The notes: generated by a model not told the origin, from the sequence alone. 64,000 nt of DNA from Candidatus Nezhaarchaeota archaeon (GCA_030055465.1 JASFYF010000001.1:351179-415178), one strand, 5' to 3'. Positions 27,176-37,014 are shown, numbered from the stretch's first letter. Translations and numbers: made by a program.

Positions 27176-28447
27176 TTGCCCCAGGGGAGGGTTAGGGAAG
27201 ACTGGAAAAGGGTTTTGAGGCTTACCTCGCCGCAGGAGGCTGCTGAGAGGTTGCTCGAGTACTTGAAGGTCAAGCCAAGGATTGAGGAAGTCAGCGTAGC
27301 TGATTGCCTTGGTAGGGTGCTAGCTGAGGATGTGGTTTCCTCGCAAGACATACCGCCATATAATTGTGCATGTTTTGAGGGTTATGCAATCAACTCTGAT
27401 GACACGGCGAAGGCCACGAGGGATAACCCAGCCGACCTGAGAGTGGTGGGCAGGGTCCTCCCGGAAACCAAGAACATACCAACCGTTAGAAGAGGGGAAG
27501 CAGTATTCCTCGTGACTGGCGCTCCAATCCCTCAGGGCGCCGACTGCCTAGTCAAGGTGGAGGAGGCAAGGCTTGAAGGCGACCGCATCCTTGTCTTCAG
27601 GAGCTTCTCGAAGTTTGAAAATGTTGCTTTAAAGGGTGAAGACGTGAGGTCTGGGGAGACGCTGCTGAAAGCGGGACGCGTGATTAGGCCCATCGACGTG
27701 GGGTTATTAATGGGTCTAGGGTTTTCAAAGGTGAAGGTATACGCGAAACCCCGTATAGCCATAATATCCGTAGGAAGGGAGCTCTACCTTAAAAGCTTAG
27801 AGTGCAGGGATCCACCACCCAACAATTATGCTTACGTGGTTAAGGGCTTGGTCGAGTGCTTTGGCGGGTCAGCTGATGTGCTGGGCGTGTTTCCAGATGA
27901 TGTCGAGTTGGTTAAAGGGGTGCTCTTACGAGCTTTAGAGGCTTATGACGCTGTTTTCACCATGGGCAGCTGTAGCATCGGGATCAACGACGCGGTGCCC
28001 GATGCGGTGAACGAGCTTGGCAAACCGGGGGTCCTAGTTCACGGCTTAGCATTGAATCCGGGGAAGCCAGCCGGCTTCGGCATAGTGTGGGGAAAGCCCG
28101 TCATAATGCTTCCGGGACACATAGTCTCAGCCGTGGCGGCGTTCTACGTTTTATGCCTTCCCTTGATAGGGGCCATGACTGGTAGAAATGCTGAAGAGCT
28201 TTCACCACATGTGTACGCGGAAATGGAAGACCACGAAGAAACGGGGGGCGCCTGCAGGTTTCTAAGGGCCAACGTGAAGGATATAAATGGAAGGTTTGTG
28301 GCTAAACCCATGCATGGTGGGGCCAACGTAATGGTGACTCTTCTGAGGTCGAACTACTTCGCCGTGCTGCCGCCAAAAACCGAAGTTAAGAAGGGCGAAA
28401 TGCTAAAGATGAAGGCTTTAACGCTCCTGGACGCTTTGCCTCGGTAA
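27176..28447 (+). CDS. moeA: Molybdopterin molybdotransferase MoeA (copy 2, divergent motifs)
   Basis: NCACFEGYAINS, TGAPIPQGADCLVKVEEA, SVGRELYLKS, MGSCSIGINDAVPD, MLPGHIVSAVAAFY. Confidence 0.88.
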   Translation: MPQGRVREDWKRVLRLTSPQEAAERLLEYLKVKPRIEEVSVADCLGRVLAEDVVSSQDIPPYNCACFEGYAINSDDTAKATRDNPADLRVVGRVLPETKNIPTVRRGEAVFLVTGAPIPQGADCLVKVEEARLEGDRILVFRSFSKFENVALKGEDVRSGETLLKAGRVIRPIDVGLLMGLGFSKVKVYAKPRIAIISVGRELYLKSLECRDPPPNNYAYVVKGLVECFGGSADVLGVFPDDVELVKGVLLRALEAYDAVFTMGSCSIGINDAVPDAVNELGKPGVLVHGLALNPGKPAGFGIVWGKPVIMLPGHIVSAVAAFYVLCLPLIGAMTGRNAEELSPHVYAEMEDHEETGGACRFLRANVKDINGRFVAKPMHGGANVMVTLLRSNYFAVLPPKTEVKKGEMLKMKALTLLDALPR

Positions 28448-28482
28448 GGCTGGAATCGATGATATTCTAAGAGAAAGGCTTA

Positions 28483-28498
28483 TCTTCTATATAGAAGA
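28483..28498. promoter_or_regulatory. Perfect 16-bp palindrome overlapping a TATA-like core upstream of the ferredoxin-Tfr operon
   Basis: TCTTCTATATAGAAGA, self-complementary, 24 bp upstream of ATG at 28522. Confidence 0.5.
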
Positions 28499-28521
28499 GC
28501 CTCTCTGAGGTTGATAAGCTT

Positions 28522-29046
28522 ATGCCAGAATACGGCATTATGGCGGACTTAGATAGATGCGTTGGCTGCAGGGCTTGCGAGCTTGCATGTAGGAACGAGA
28601 ACCAGCTGCCCGAGACGATGAGCTTCATAAGGAACATTAGAATAGGCCCAGAAATCATGAATGGCAAGATAGCCATGTACTTCGTATCGCTGCCCTGTAT
28701 GCATTGCGGTCGAGCACCCTGCTCTGAGGTTTGCCCAGCTCGTGCAATCAAGAAGCGGCCCGATGGAATAGTGCTGCTGGATGAAACTAAATGTATAGGC
28801 TGCAAGTACTGCATGTGGGTATGCCCCTTTGGGGCGCCGCAGTTCAACGCTCAACTTGGTAGGATGCAGAAATGTCGGCTATGCGTCCAAAGGGTTGAGA
28901 AGGGGCTTGATCCGGCCTGCGTGAAGGGCTGCCACGTAAAGGCGCTTAAGTTCGGCACCTTAGACCAGTTGTCCGAGCTTGCTAAGACAAAAGCTGCTAG
29001 GAAAGCGGCAATGTTCAAGATACCGGGAATTATGACGCCGGCCTGA
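28522..29046 (+). CDS. 4Fe-4S ferredoxin-type electron transfer subunit (DmsB/HycB-like)
   Basis: Four Cys clusters: CVGCRACELAC, CMHCGRAPCSEVCP, CIGCKYCMWVCP, CRLCVQRVEKGLDPACVKGC. Confidence 0.88.
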   Translation: MPEYGIMADLDRCVGCRACELACRNENQLPETMSFIRNIRIGPEIMNGKIAMYFVSLPCMHCGRAPCSEVCPARAIKKRPDGIVLLDETKCIGCKYCMWVCPFGAPQFNAQLGRMQKCRLCVQRVEKGLDPACVKGCHVKALKFGTLDQLSELAKTKAARKAAMFKIPGIMTPA

Positions 29047-29066
29047 AATGGAGGTTCCAAATAGAA

Positions 29067-30662
29067 ATGGAAGGAGAACAAAGGCTAATGGTAAAGGTGT
29101 ATAGGTGCAACCCCGAGGTCGGCGAGAAGCCTCACTATAGGAGCTATGAGGTTCCATGGCATGAAGGAATGACGGTGCTGGAAGTTCTCAGGTCCATATA
29201 CGAAAATCATGAGCCAATAGCTTTCCGGTATCACTGTAGATCCGGCGTCTGCGGCGCTTGCGGTGTTATGGTTAATGGGAGGCCTGTTCTAGCCTGCAGG
29301 ACCTACGTGGAAGGCCCAGGAGAGCTCGTGATTGAGCCGTTGAAGAACTTCAATGTGATAAAGGACCTAGTGGTTGATAGAAGGCCAATGCTGGAACAGA
29401 CCATCAAGTTGGAGCCTTGGCTCCTCAGAGGGCACAAGGCTGCAGTCGATTTTGAGAAGGTGGAGTGGTCTCTCGAAAGTAAGGATAAGTTCTACCTCCT
29501 TGCGTCGTGTAGGGAGTGCTACCTTTGCAGGGCGGCATGCCCCGCCGCTGAGGTGGGCTTCAGGAAGCCGGAGGTAACCAAGTATCCTGGAGCGAAATTC
29601 TACGTTAGAGATCTAGCCACTAGGCTTCTCGACCCAAGAGACGAGGGCAAACATACAAGGGCTGTAAAGCTAAAGGAGGATATAGACGCGTACGCCTGCA
29701 CCACATGCAAGAAGTGCTGGGAGGTTTGCCCAAGAGAGTTCGAGGTGCCGGAGGTTATGGAGGAGCTTAGAAGTCACATCGCCAATGTAGGTTTAGGACC
29801 CTTGGAAGGACATATGGTCTTCGCTGATTTCATTAAGAAGACGGGCAGGGCTGTTGACAGGCAGGCTACACCCCTCGTAGAGCAGGTGCCCGAGCTAATA
29901 GATGTCGCGAACCCGATTGACGAGGTGCTTTTCTTCACAGGCTGCCTAATTGATTTCAGGCTTCAAAGGGTAGGCCTTGGAATAATAGATGTGCTCAAGA
30001 GAAACAACGTTAGGGTAATAGTGCCTAAAGATCAACAATGCTGTGGATCACCGGCTATAAGATCTGGGCTCTTTGGCGTCGGCAAAGCCCAAGCAATGAA
30101 GAACGTTGAAGTTTTCGAGCGTTACGGCGTAAGCAAAGTAGTTATGGGCTGTCCAGGATGCCTCCTTACGTGGAAGACCAACTACCCCAAGTTCATTTAT
30201 GAAGAAAGAAAGAACCTGCCGAGACTAGAAGTCTACGAGATAACGGAGTACCTCGTCAAAATATTGGGCTTAGATAAAATAAACAAGAACTTCAGCAGCG
30301 TAGACATGCGCGTAACATATCACGACTCATGTCACTTGAGGAGAGGCTGCGGAATATGGAAAGAGCCGCGAGAACTAATTAGCATTATTCCTGGGCTAAA
30401 ATTCAGGGAAATGAACGAACATGATGTATGCTGCGGCTCGGGTGGAGGAGTGAGGGCTGGGAGAAGGGCCGTCTCGGTGGAGATAGGTAAAAGAAAAGTG
30501 GATAACATAGTGGCTGCCGAAGTGGATGGTGTCATAATGGAGTGTCCTTTCTGTTACATACAGATACGTGATGTGCTCCAGCAGTTCCACGGTGGCAAAG
30601 TCAAGGTCCTCTACCTGATTGAACTCATCGCCGATGCTTACAAAGGAGCTGAGGGCAATTGA
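29067..30662 (+). CDS. TfrB-like protein: SdhB/FrdB iron-sulfur domain fused to HdrB-like CCG domains
   Basis: [2Fe-2S] CRSGVCGACGVMVNGRPVLAC; CRECYLCRAACP and CTTCKKCWEVCP; CCG motifs CCGSPAIRSG...GCPGC and CCGSGGGVRAG. Confidence 0.85.
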   Translation: MEGEQRLMVKVYRCNPEVGEKPHYRSYEVPWHEGMTVLEVLRSIYENHEPIAFRYHCRSGVCGACGVMVNGRPVLACRTYVEGPGELVIEPLKNFNVIKDLVVDRRPMLEQTIKLEPWLLRGHKAAVDFEKVEWSLESKDKFYLLASCRECYLCRAACPAAEVGFRKPEVTKYPGAKFYVRDLATRLLDPRDEGKHTRAVKLKEDIDAYACTTCKKCWEVCPREFEVPEVMEELRSHIANVGLGPLEGHMVFADFIKKTGRAVDRQATPLVEQVPELIDVANPIDEVLFFTGCLIDFRLQRVGLGIIDVLKRNNVRVIVPKDQQCCGSPAIRSGLFGVGKAQAMKNVEVFERYGVSKVVMGCPGCLLTWKTNYPKFIYEERKNLPRLEVYEITEYLVKILGLDKINKNFSSVDMRVTYHDSCHLRRGCGIWKEPRELISIIPGLKFREMNEHDVCCGSGGGVRAGRRAVSVEIGKRKVDNIVAAEVDGVIMECPFCYIQIRDVLQQFHGGKVKVLYLIELIADAYKGAEGN

Positions 30663-32134
30663 TCGAGGTAAAGAGAATAAGCACTGATGTGCTGGTGATA
30701 GGCGGCGGTGCAGCCGGTATGAGGGCTGCTATTGCCGCCAGCGATATGGGGGCCCAAGTCGTCTTAATTGACAAGGGCCTCTTTGGCAGGAGCGGAATGT
30801 CTGGTACTCTCCCTTACTGGAACGTTCCCGCCCCGCCGTTCCCCGAGGATAGGGATGGATACTTCGAAGATCTGATGAATGGTTCCCATGGCTTGGCAGA
30901 TCCAAAGCTGATCAAGATTTTAGTCTCAGAGGGAAAAGACAGGGTTCTCGAGCTGGAAGAGTACGGGAACATATTCATCAGGGACTCTGCAGGCGAAGTA
31001 TCGCCAGCCCATGCTGATAGTCACTCTAAAGCTAGGATTTTCACTCCTGCATACTCGTGGATCATGTCCATGCAAGTGCTAAAGCGAGGGATTGTAGTTT
31101 ACGATGAGACCTTCGCTACAAGACTCATCAAGTCCAACGATAGGGTCTCAGGTGCAGTTGCCTTCAACCTTAAGGAGGGCAGTATCCTAGCGGTTGAAGC
31201 TAAGGCTACAGTTCTCGCCACTGGCGGTGCGGGGCACCTATTCGGCATGGACACGAGGCTTTGGCAATCAACAAATCCCATCGAGCTTACGGGCGACGGC
31301 TACGCCCTAGCATATGATGTAGGCGCTGAGCTCATCGACATGGAGTTTAACCAAATAGCACTTGAACCACAGTACTCCGCTTCTAGAGGGCAGACTTATT
31401 CAAGCACGGCTTTAGCGTTAGCTAGGACTTTAAGGTCGGCTACGACGTTTCAGGAGACGCCCTCCGTTCACCACTTCTTAGGGGGGGTTCTAATAGACGA
31501 GAACGGTAGAACAACCGTGCCCAGCCTCTACGCATGCGGGGAGGTTTCTGGGGGTTTACACTTGAAAGCCACGGACCAGTTTATTGGTTGCCTAGTTTTC
31601 GGTAGACGTGCTGGGGAAGCCGCTGCAATCGAAAAGGCAGGCGAGGGGATGCCAGAAAAGGAGGTTAAGAAGGAGGTTAACCGCGTCATCTCAATATTGA
31701 ACAACGCGCCGAATGATGGTGTACCACCGCACGTTCTAAGGAAGAGGTTAACTAGAAGCCTCTGGGAGGAAGTGGGCTTAAGAAAAGACGAGAACAGCTT
31801 AACCAACGCTTTAAGGATCCTAGAGGACACAAAGATTCTGCTTCCAAAAATGATTGTGAGAGATAAGAGCAAGTTGTTTAACAAGGAGTGGGTAGAGGCC
31901 CTAGAAACCTACAACATGGTTATCGTGGCGGAGATGATAGTGAGGTCTTCTCTTCTCCGAAGGGAGAGTCGAGGAGTATTCACTAGGGCGGATTATCCGA
32001 GAAGTGACGAGAGGTACCTTGGGCACTTTCACATTAAAAAGGTCGGAGGCCAAATGCATTTAGAGTTCAGGTCGCTTAGAGGTCCTCAGAGGGGTCTTGA
32101 AGTAGTTGTGGATCCCTCCGAGAAGGTAAAGTAA
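30659..32134 (+). CDS. FAD-dependent fumarate reductase/succinate dehydrogenase flavoprotein-like subunit (TfrA-like)
   Basis: LVIGGGAAGMRAAIAASDMGAQVVLIDKG; VHHFLGGVLIDENGRTTVPSLYACGEVSGG; overlaps TfrB-like stop. Confidence 0.83.
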   Translation: MIEVKRISTDVLVIGGGAAGMRAAIAASDMGAQVVLIDKGLFGRSGMSGTLPYWNVPAPPFPEDRDGYFEDLMNGSHGLADPKLIKILVSEGKDRVLELEEYGNIFIRDSAGEVSPAHADSHSKARIFTPAYSWIMSMQVLKRGIVVYDETFATRLIKSNDRVSGAVAFNLKEGSILAVEAKATVLATGGAGHLFGMDTRLWQSTNPIELTGDGYALAYDVGAELIDMEFNQIALEPQYSASRGQTYSSTALALARTLRSATTFQETPSVHHFLGGVLIDENGRTTVPSLYACGEVSGGLHLKATDQFIGCLVFGRRAGEAAAIEKAGEGMPEKEVKKEVNRVISILNNAPNDGVPPHVLRKRLTRSLWEEVGLRKDENSLTNALRILEDTKILLPKMIVRDKSKLFNKEWVEALETYNMVIVAEMIVRSSLLRRESRGVFTRADYPRSDERYLGHFHIKKVGGQMHLEFRSLRGPQRGLEVVVDPSEKVK

Positions 32135-32170
32135 GAAAAGAACATACATGGGTTTTTATTTGTCCACCTA

Positions 32171-34372
32171 TCATTCTACCTTGTAGACTTTGCATAGTAG
32201 GCCTGTATAATAGTAGCATCCGAAGGTTTGATCTAGCACTTCAGGGTCATCTTCTGTCAAGAGATTAGCGTTGGATTCGAAAACTCCGAAAAGCGATGGC
32301 TCTGATCCAGGCTTCTCGGGGAACCACCAGCTTGCCTCAGCGCACACGACTTGTGGATGTAAGCTCACATTGTAGAACGCCTTTTGCTTTATCTTGCCCT
32401 TAGGCGTCTCTATCCATATCCAGTCACCATTTCTTATACCGAGGGAGCCCGCGGTGTCTGGATGTATGTGACATAATGGGTCTGGGTGCATCCTTCTGAG
32501 GACATCTATTTGCCTTTGTTCAGAATGATGGAAAGGCATGAACTTCACTCCCGTCACCAATATCAATGGATATTCTTTAGCCAGCTCGGGGTTGCTGTAC
32601 GGCGTCATGGGTGGCTCCCTGTACACGGGTAGGGGGTCGTAGCCCATCTGCTCTAGTATTGTAGAGTAGAGCTCTACCTTACCGGTAGGGGTCGCAAATT
32701 TATTGGTTATTTGAGGTGTAGTGGAGTGCATCCTTATGTACTGGACGAAGTCGGATAGCGATAGGCCAAGGCCAAGCGGCTCAAGCCTGTATTCGTAGGC
32801 CTCCTCCAAGGTCTTCCACGGCCAATATTCCTCTTGACCTAATCTTAATCCCAGCTCCCTCCAAAGCTCAAAGTCAGTTCTTCTCTCGTGAAGTGGCTGT
32901 ATGGGTCGCTCGGAAAGTATCATGAAGTTCGAGGTTCCGAATGAGCTTGTTGCAACGGGCCTCTCAAGCCAGCTCGCAGCGGGTAGAACGTAGTCAGAGA
33001 GCATTGCAGTAGGGGTCATCCACAAGTCCATTGTTACCAGCAGCTCCACCGATTTAAGTGCATCATATACTAGCTTCGAGTTTCCATATGCTACAAGGGG
33101 ATTTGATGCCACTACTAATATGGCCTTTATCGGGTAAGGCTTATTGGTTGCAGCGGCCCTCCATATGTAGGATGGATGGGCTTCGCAGCACCATTCAGCT
33201 GGTGGAGTCTTGCCCCAGAAGGCCTTCGCGTGCCTGCACACCACTTCGTAGCCTGGCCACGACATCATCTTAAACCTGTCTGAGCCCAGCTGCTTGGCCC
33301 TCTGCTCCACCGGTAGAACATCGTTTAGCTCCAAGTCCGAGTCTATGTATATTTCGGTGTCCGGCCCTAACACCAGGTTGCCCCCCGGTCTGTTCAGGTT
33401 CCCGGTTATGGCTTTCAGTATTGCTCTAGCCCTCAGAAGGCATGGAGATGCCCATCCCATATGCTCATTCTTGGAGCCCCAGAGCATGGTGGCGGGCTTT
33501 ATTGTAGCGTACATCCTAGCCGTCTCTATTATATCGTCCCTCGGTATCCACGTAACCTTTTCAGCCCATTCTGGGGTATATTGCTGTACGTGCTCCCTAA
33601 GCCTCTCAAAGCCATAGCAGTAGTTTTCAACGTAATCCTTATCGTAGAGCCCTTCATTTATTATCACGTTAATCCATGCAAGAGCCAAAGCTCCGTCTGT
33701 CGCCGGCCTTATTCTGAGCCATATATCAGCCTTCGAGGCCAGCTCGCTTAACCTTGGATCCACAACTATAAGCTTAGCGTTGTTATTTTCCTTGGCATCT
33801 AGTATGCTTCTCATCTCTGGGAGGTTGTTGGAGCCGGAGTTCCTACCCCAAGCGACTATCAGTTTGGTGTTGACGGTATCCGGCACAGCATACCAACCAT
33901 ACGTTGCAGCCTCCGACATGAATGTGGGCAGCCAACAAACGTGTGCGATGTGGCATATGTTCGGGCTTCCGAAAAGGTTGAAAAACCTCCTTCGAGCCCA
34001 GTCGTCTGTCCTGTTAGTTCCGCCAATTGACGCCACGCACTCTGCACCATACTTATCTTTAAGCTCCCTAAGCTTTGAGGCGATCTCATCAAGGGCTTCG
34101 CTCCAAGGCACTCGCTTGAACTTCCCCTCTCCCCTCTCACCAACCCTCTTGAGGGGGTAGTTGAGCCTTTTAGGATGGTACAAGAACTCCTTCCACGTGT
34201 GTGGTCTCGGACACATCCCCCCCTTGTTTATGGGGTGATCAGTATCTCCTTCAACCTTCACTATCTCGCCATTTTTAACGTAGATGAGCATGCCGCAGTT
34301 CTGATAGCAGAACCAGCAAGCCGCCCTTTTTACCTCAACGTTTTCTTCAAGTGCTACACCCATCCCCTTCAA
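32171..34372 (-). CDS. Molybdopterin oxidoreductase catalytic subunit (DMSO reductase superfamily)
   Basis: N-terminal CWFCYQNCGMLIYVKNGEIVKVEGDTDHPINKGGMCPRP cluster; long MopB core; C-terminal molydopterin-binding SLGIRNGDWIWIETPKGKIKQKA. Confidence 0.9.
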   Translation of the reverse strand: MKGMGVALEENVEVKRAACWFCYQNCGMLIYVKNGEIVKVEGDTDHPINKGGMCPRPHTWKEFLYHPKRLNYPLKRVGERGEGKFKRVPWSEALDEIASKLRELKDKYGAECVASIGGTNRTDDWARRRFFNLFGSPNICHIAHVCWLPTFMSEAATYGWYAVPDTVNTKLIVAWGRNSGSNNLPEMRSILDAKENNNAKLIVVDPRLSELASKADIWLRIRPATDGALALAWINVIINEGLYDKDYVENYCYGFERLREHVQQYTPEWAEKVTWIPRDDIIETARMYATIKPATMLWGSKNEHMGWASPCLLRARAILKAITGNLNRPGGNLVLGPDTEIYIDSDLELNDVLPVEQRAKQLGSDRFKMMSWPGYEVVCRHAKAFWGKTPPAEWCCEAHPSYIWRAAATNKPYPIKAILVVASNPLVAYGNSKLVYDALKSVELLVTMDLWMTPTAMLSDYVLPAASWLERPVATSSFGTSNFMILSERPIQPLHERRTDFELWRELGLRLGQEEYWPWKTLEEAYEYRLEPLGLGLSLSDFVQYIRMHSTTPQITNKFATPTGKVELYSTILEQMGYDPLPVYREPPMTPYSNPELAKEYPLILVTGVKFMPFHHSEQRQIDVLRRMHPDPLCHIHPDTAGSLGIRNGDWIWIETPKGKIKQKAFYNVSLHPQVVCAEASWWFPEKPGSEPSLFGVFESNANLLTEDDPEVLDQTFGCYYYTGLLCKVYKVE

Positions 34373-34498
34373 TTCCTCCTCCGTTTCGACTCTTCAACTC
34401 CTCACCACAGTAGGCTTATTAACTCTTACTCTTAGACTGATGAATCCGAAATCAGAATCGCTATGTTCATAGAAGCACCGATTCGATGCCTGCCATTC

Positions 34499-35320
34499 TC
34501 AAGCGACGATTCTCTTTACAACTTCTTCTACAATTTCAATGCACCTTTTCAGGCATACATCACCAAGTGATGATGTTAGACTTATATTAAGAGGAGACAG
34601 CGAAACGTACCCAGACCTCACCGCCTCTACATCCGTATCTTCGTTGTCCTTTGGATACAAGCTGAGATCCCACTTGGCTATCCGGTAGCCACCTGAACCC
34701 TCTAAATGAATGTCAGGATAACCCTTCTTCGATGGCTTTGTTACTTTAACTCCCTTTATACCCGCCCGGTGATCCGGAACGTTGACTGAAAGCAAGTCTA
34801 CATCCTTCGGTAGGCCGCCGTCGACTACGGCCTTTGCCAAGACAAGCGCTATCTTTGCGGATAGCTTAAGGCCTACATCACCCTGCAAGGCCTCATCAAC
34901 GTTATCATCGAAGCGCCTAGATATGCAGTACGACACAGCTATGGAAGGGATGCCGTGCACGGCTGCCTCAATGGCGGCCCCGACAGTCCCGGAGTTCAAT
35001 ATATCGTCAATCCCCAGGTTTGGTCCCAAGTTTACACCAGCAACAACTATGTCTGGCTTTTCATAAAGCAGCTTGTTTAGCGCGAGTAGAACAGCATCAG
35101 CGGGTGTACCGTATACAATGTACGCTTTGTTCTCGTACAGCTTTGCTTCTTCTACCTTTACTACTTCATTTACTGTTAGGGCTTTGCCTATCCCGCTCTT
35201 CTCCTTATTGGGCCCCGTGATTACGCAGTCGAATTCTTCTCGTAAATGCTCGTATAGGACGCGTATACCTGTAGAGAAGATGCCGTCGTCATTAACCAAG
35301 AGCGCCAATGGCCTCTTCAC
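34499..35320 (-). CDS. surE: 5'/3'-nucleotidase SurE
   Basis: LLVNDDGIFSTGI, GPNKEKSGIGKALT, VAGVNLGPNLGIDDILNSGTVGAA. Confidence 0.92.
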   Translation of the reverse strand: MKRPLALLVNDDGIFSTGIRVLYEHLREEFDCVITGPNKEKSGIGKALTVNEVVKVEEAKLYENKAYIVYGTPADAVLLALNKLLYEKPDIVVAGVNLGPNLGIDDILNSGTVGAAIEAAVHGIPSIAVSYCISRRFDDNVDEALQGDVGLKLSAKIALVLAKAVVDGGLPKDVDLLSVNVPDHRAGIKGVKVTKPSKKGYPDIHLEGSGGYRIAKWDLSLYPKDNEDTDVEAVRSGYVSLSPLNISLTSSLGDVCLKRCIEIVEEVVKRIVA

Positions 35321-35958
35321 CTTTCACCACCAATAACGCCGAGTATTTCGTTAGCTTTCAATGCTTCTTCCCTTAACACCTTAACCTCACCGTTGATTTC
35401 AACAACGCTTGAGGATACTCCGAGTACGCAGTAACCGCCATTTATGGCTACCTCCACTTTACCCTCAACCCAAGAGTAAGCTTCCTCGAAGTTTCTGGGC
35501 GCCCGCTCCCCTGACCTATTAGCGCTCGTGCCAATTATGAGTCCACCTAAGCCTTCAGCCAAAATCCTTGCAACCTCGCTTCTCGGCACCCTGACTCCAA
35601 TCTTAGGTCTACTAAGGGTTATCTGATGCGAAAAACCCGTCTTAAGGGGCAGAACCAGCGTTAATGGTCCAGGCCAGAATCGCTCGATGAGCTTCTTGGC
35701 CTCGCGTGTAACCACTGCTATTCTCTCCACGATCTCAACGCTTGACGCTAGAAGTGGAAGAGGCTTATCCGATCTTCCTTTAAGCTTTAACAACCTTTTA
35801 ATGGCATCTTCATCCAGTGGATTGCAACCGATGCCGTACACGGTGTCGGTTGGATAGATGGCTATACCTCCTTCCTTAAGGATTTCGATGGCTGGCTTAA
35901 GGGCTTCCCTCACCCTACATGAATTTCTTATGTCCCTGATGTCCAATATTAACGTCAA
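35317..35958 (-). CDS. Sua5/YrdC-family threonylcarbamoyl-AMP synthase
   Basis: GGIAIYPTDTVYGIGCNPLDEDAIKRLLKLKGRSDKPLPLL; GTSANRSG. Confidence 0.9.
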   Translation of the reverse strand: MTLILDIRDIRNSCRVREALKPAIEILKEGGIAIYPTDTVYGIGCNPLDEDAIKRLLKLKGRSDKPLPLLASSVEIVERIAVVTREAKKLIERFWPGPLTLVLPLKTGFSHQITLSRPKIGVRVPRSEVARILAEGLGGLIIGTSANRSGERAPRNFEEAYSWVEGKVEVAINGGYCVLGVSSSVVEINGEVKVLREEALKANEILGVIGGER

Positions 35959-36066
35959 CTATGACCACCGACCTGCGATGCTGGCCTCTTAGGGTCTTGC
36001 TTGTAGGTGAAAACAAAAAAGTTTGGGGTTTGGGACATCATCTCTCATTAGCAGAGAACATTTAGC

Positions 36067-37014
36067 TTACGAAGTTATGGGTATCTTAAGCCTTCTTATG
36101 AGTTCCTTGTACCTGTTCCTCACGGTAACCTCGGTCACCTGAGCTGCTCTAGCTATCTCTTTTTGGGTTTTCCTCTCCCCAGTTTGAAGGGAGGCTATGT
36201 ATATGGCGGCGGCAGCTAGACCTGCAGGGTCCTTTCCAGCCGTTAATCCTGCCTTCCTAGCATATTGTATTATCTCGAGAGCCTTCCTCTGGAGGACGCC
36301 GCTTAAACCTAAAGCACTGACTATCCTGGGTACGAAGTCTATCGGATCCGCTATGGGTATGTTTAGTTTCACATGCCTCAACAGTAGCCTGTAGCACCTA
36401 GCTACATCCTTTCTACCAGCTTTCGTGTAGTCCGCTATTTCGTCGAGGGTTCTGGGCACCTTAAGAATCCTGCAAGCTGCGTATATAGAGGCGGCCATAA
36501 CGGACTCTATGGATCGGCCTCTTACCAACCCTACTTTGACAGCAGATCGGTAAATCTTAAGCGCTTCTTCCTTAACATTTTGGGGAAGGTTTAACCTAAA
36601 AGCTATGCGTTCAAGGTGGTTAGCGGCTTGCTGAATGTTTCTGTCCTGCGATGTTTGGATTCTACTTCTTATCTGCCACCTTCTCCACCTGGAGATTTCA
36701 AATGCTTTCTGTGGGCTGAGCTTGTGGCCGGTCGCGTCTCTACCAGACCACTGAATGACTGTAGACGAGACACCTTCAACCGATGTAGCCGATAGAGGCG
36801 GGCCAGCTCTCCCCCTCTTTTCCTTCTCTTCAGGGGTAAAGGCCCTCCACTCAGGACCTTGATCTATAAGCCTTTCATCTATAACCAAGCCACAATCAAC
36901 ACAGGTTAGCTCACCACGATCATAACTCCTGATAATGTTAGGGCTGCCACATTCAGGGCAGCGCTCAGCTTTGCTTTCTCCTCCTCTCTTGGAGAGGTTG
37001 TCTTCAACTATCAT
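36067..37014 (-). CDS. tfb: Transcription initiation factor IIB (TFB)
   Basis: [27 protein letters not shown] zinc ribbon, two cyclin-like repeats. Confidence 0.95.
   Translation of the reverse strand: MIVEDNLSKRGGESKAERCPECGSPNIIRSYDRGELTCVDCGLVIDERLIDQGPEWRAFTPEEKEKRGRAGPPLSATSVEGVSSTVIQWSGRDATGHKLSPQKAFEISRWRRWQIRSRIQTSQDRNIQQAANHLERIAFRLNLPQNVKEEALKIYRSAVKVGLVRGRSIESVMAASIYAACRILKVPRTLDEIADYTKAGRKDVARCYRLLLRHVKLNIPIADPIDFVPRIVSALGLSGVLQRKALEIIQYARKAGLTAGKDPAGLAAAAIYIASLQTGERKTQKEIARAAQVTEVTVRNRYKELIRRLKIPITS

Noticed and set aside
34436-34466. Possible C/D box-like segment CTGATGAATCCGAAATCAG
   Set aside because: No convincing C, D', C', D box set; more likely ordinary promoter sequence of the molybdopterin oxidoreductase gene.
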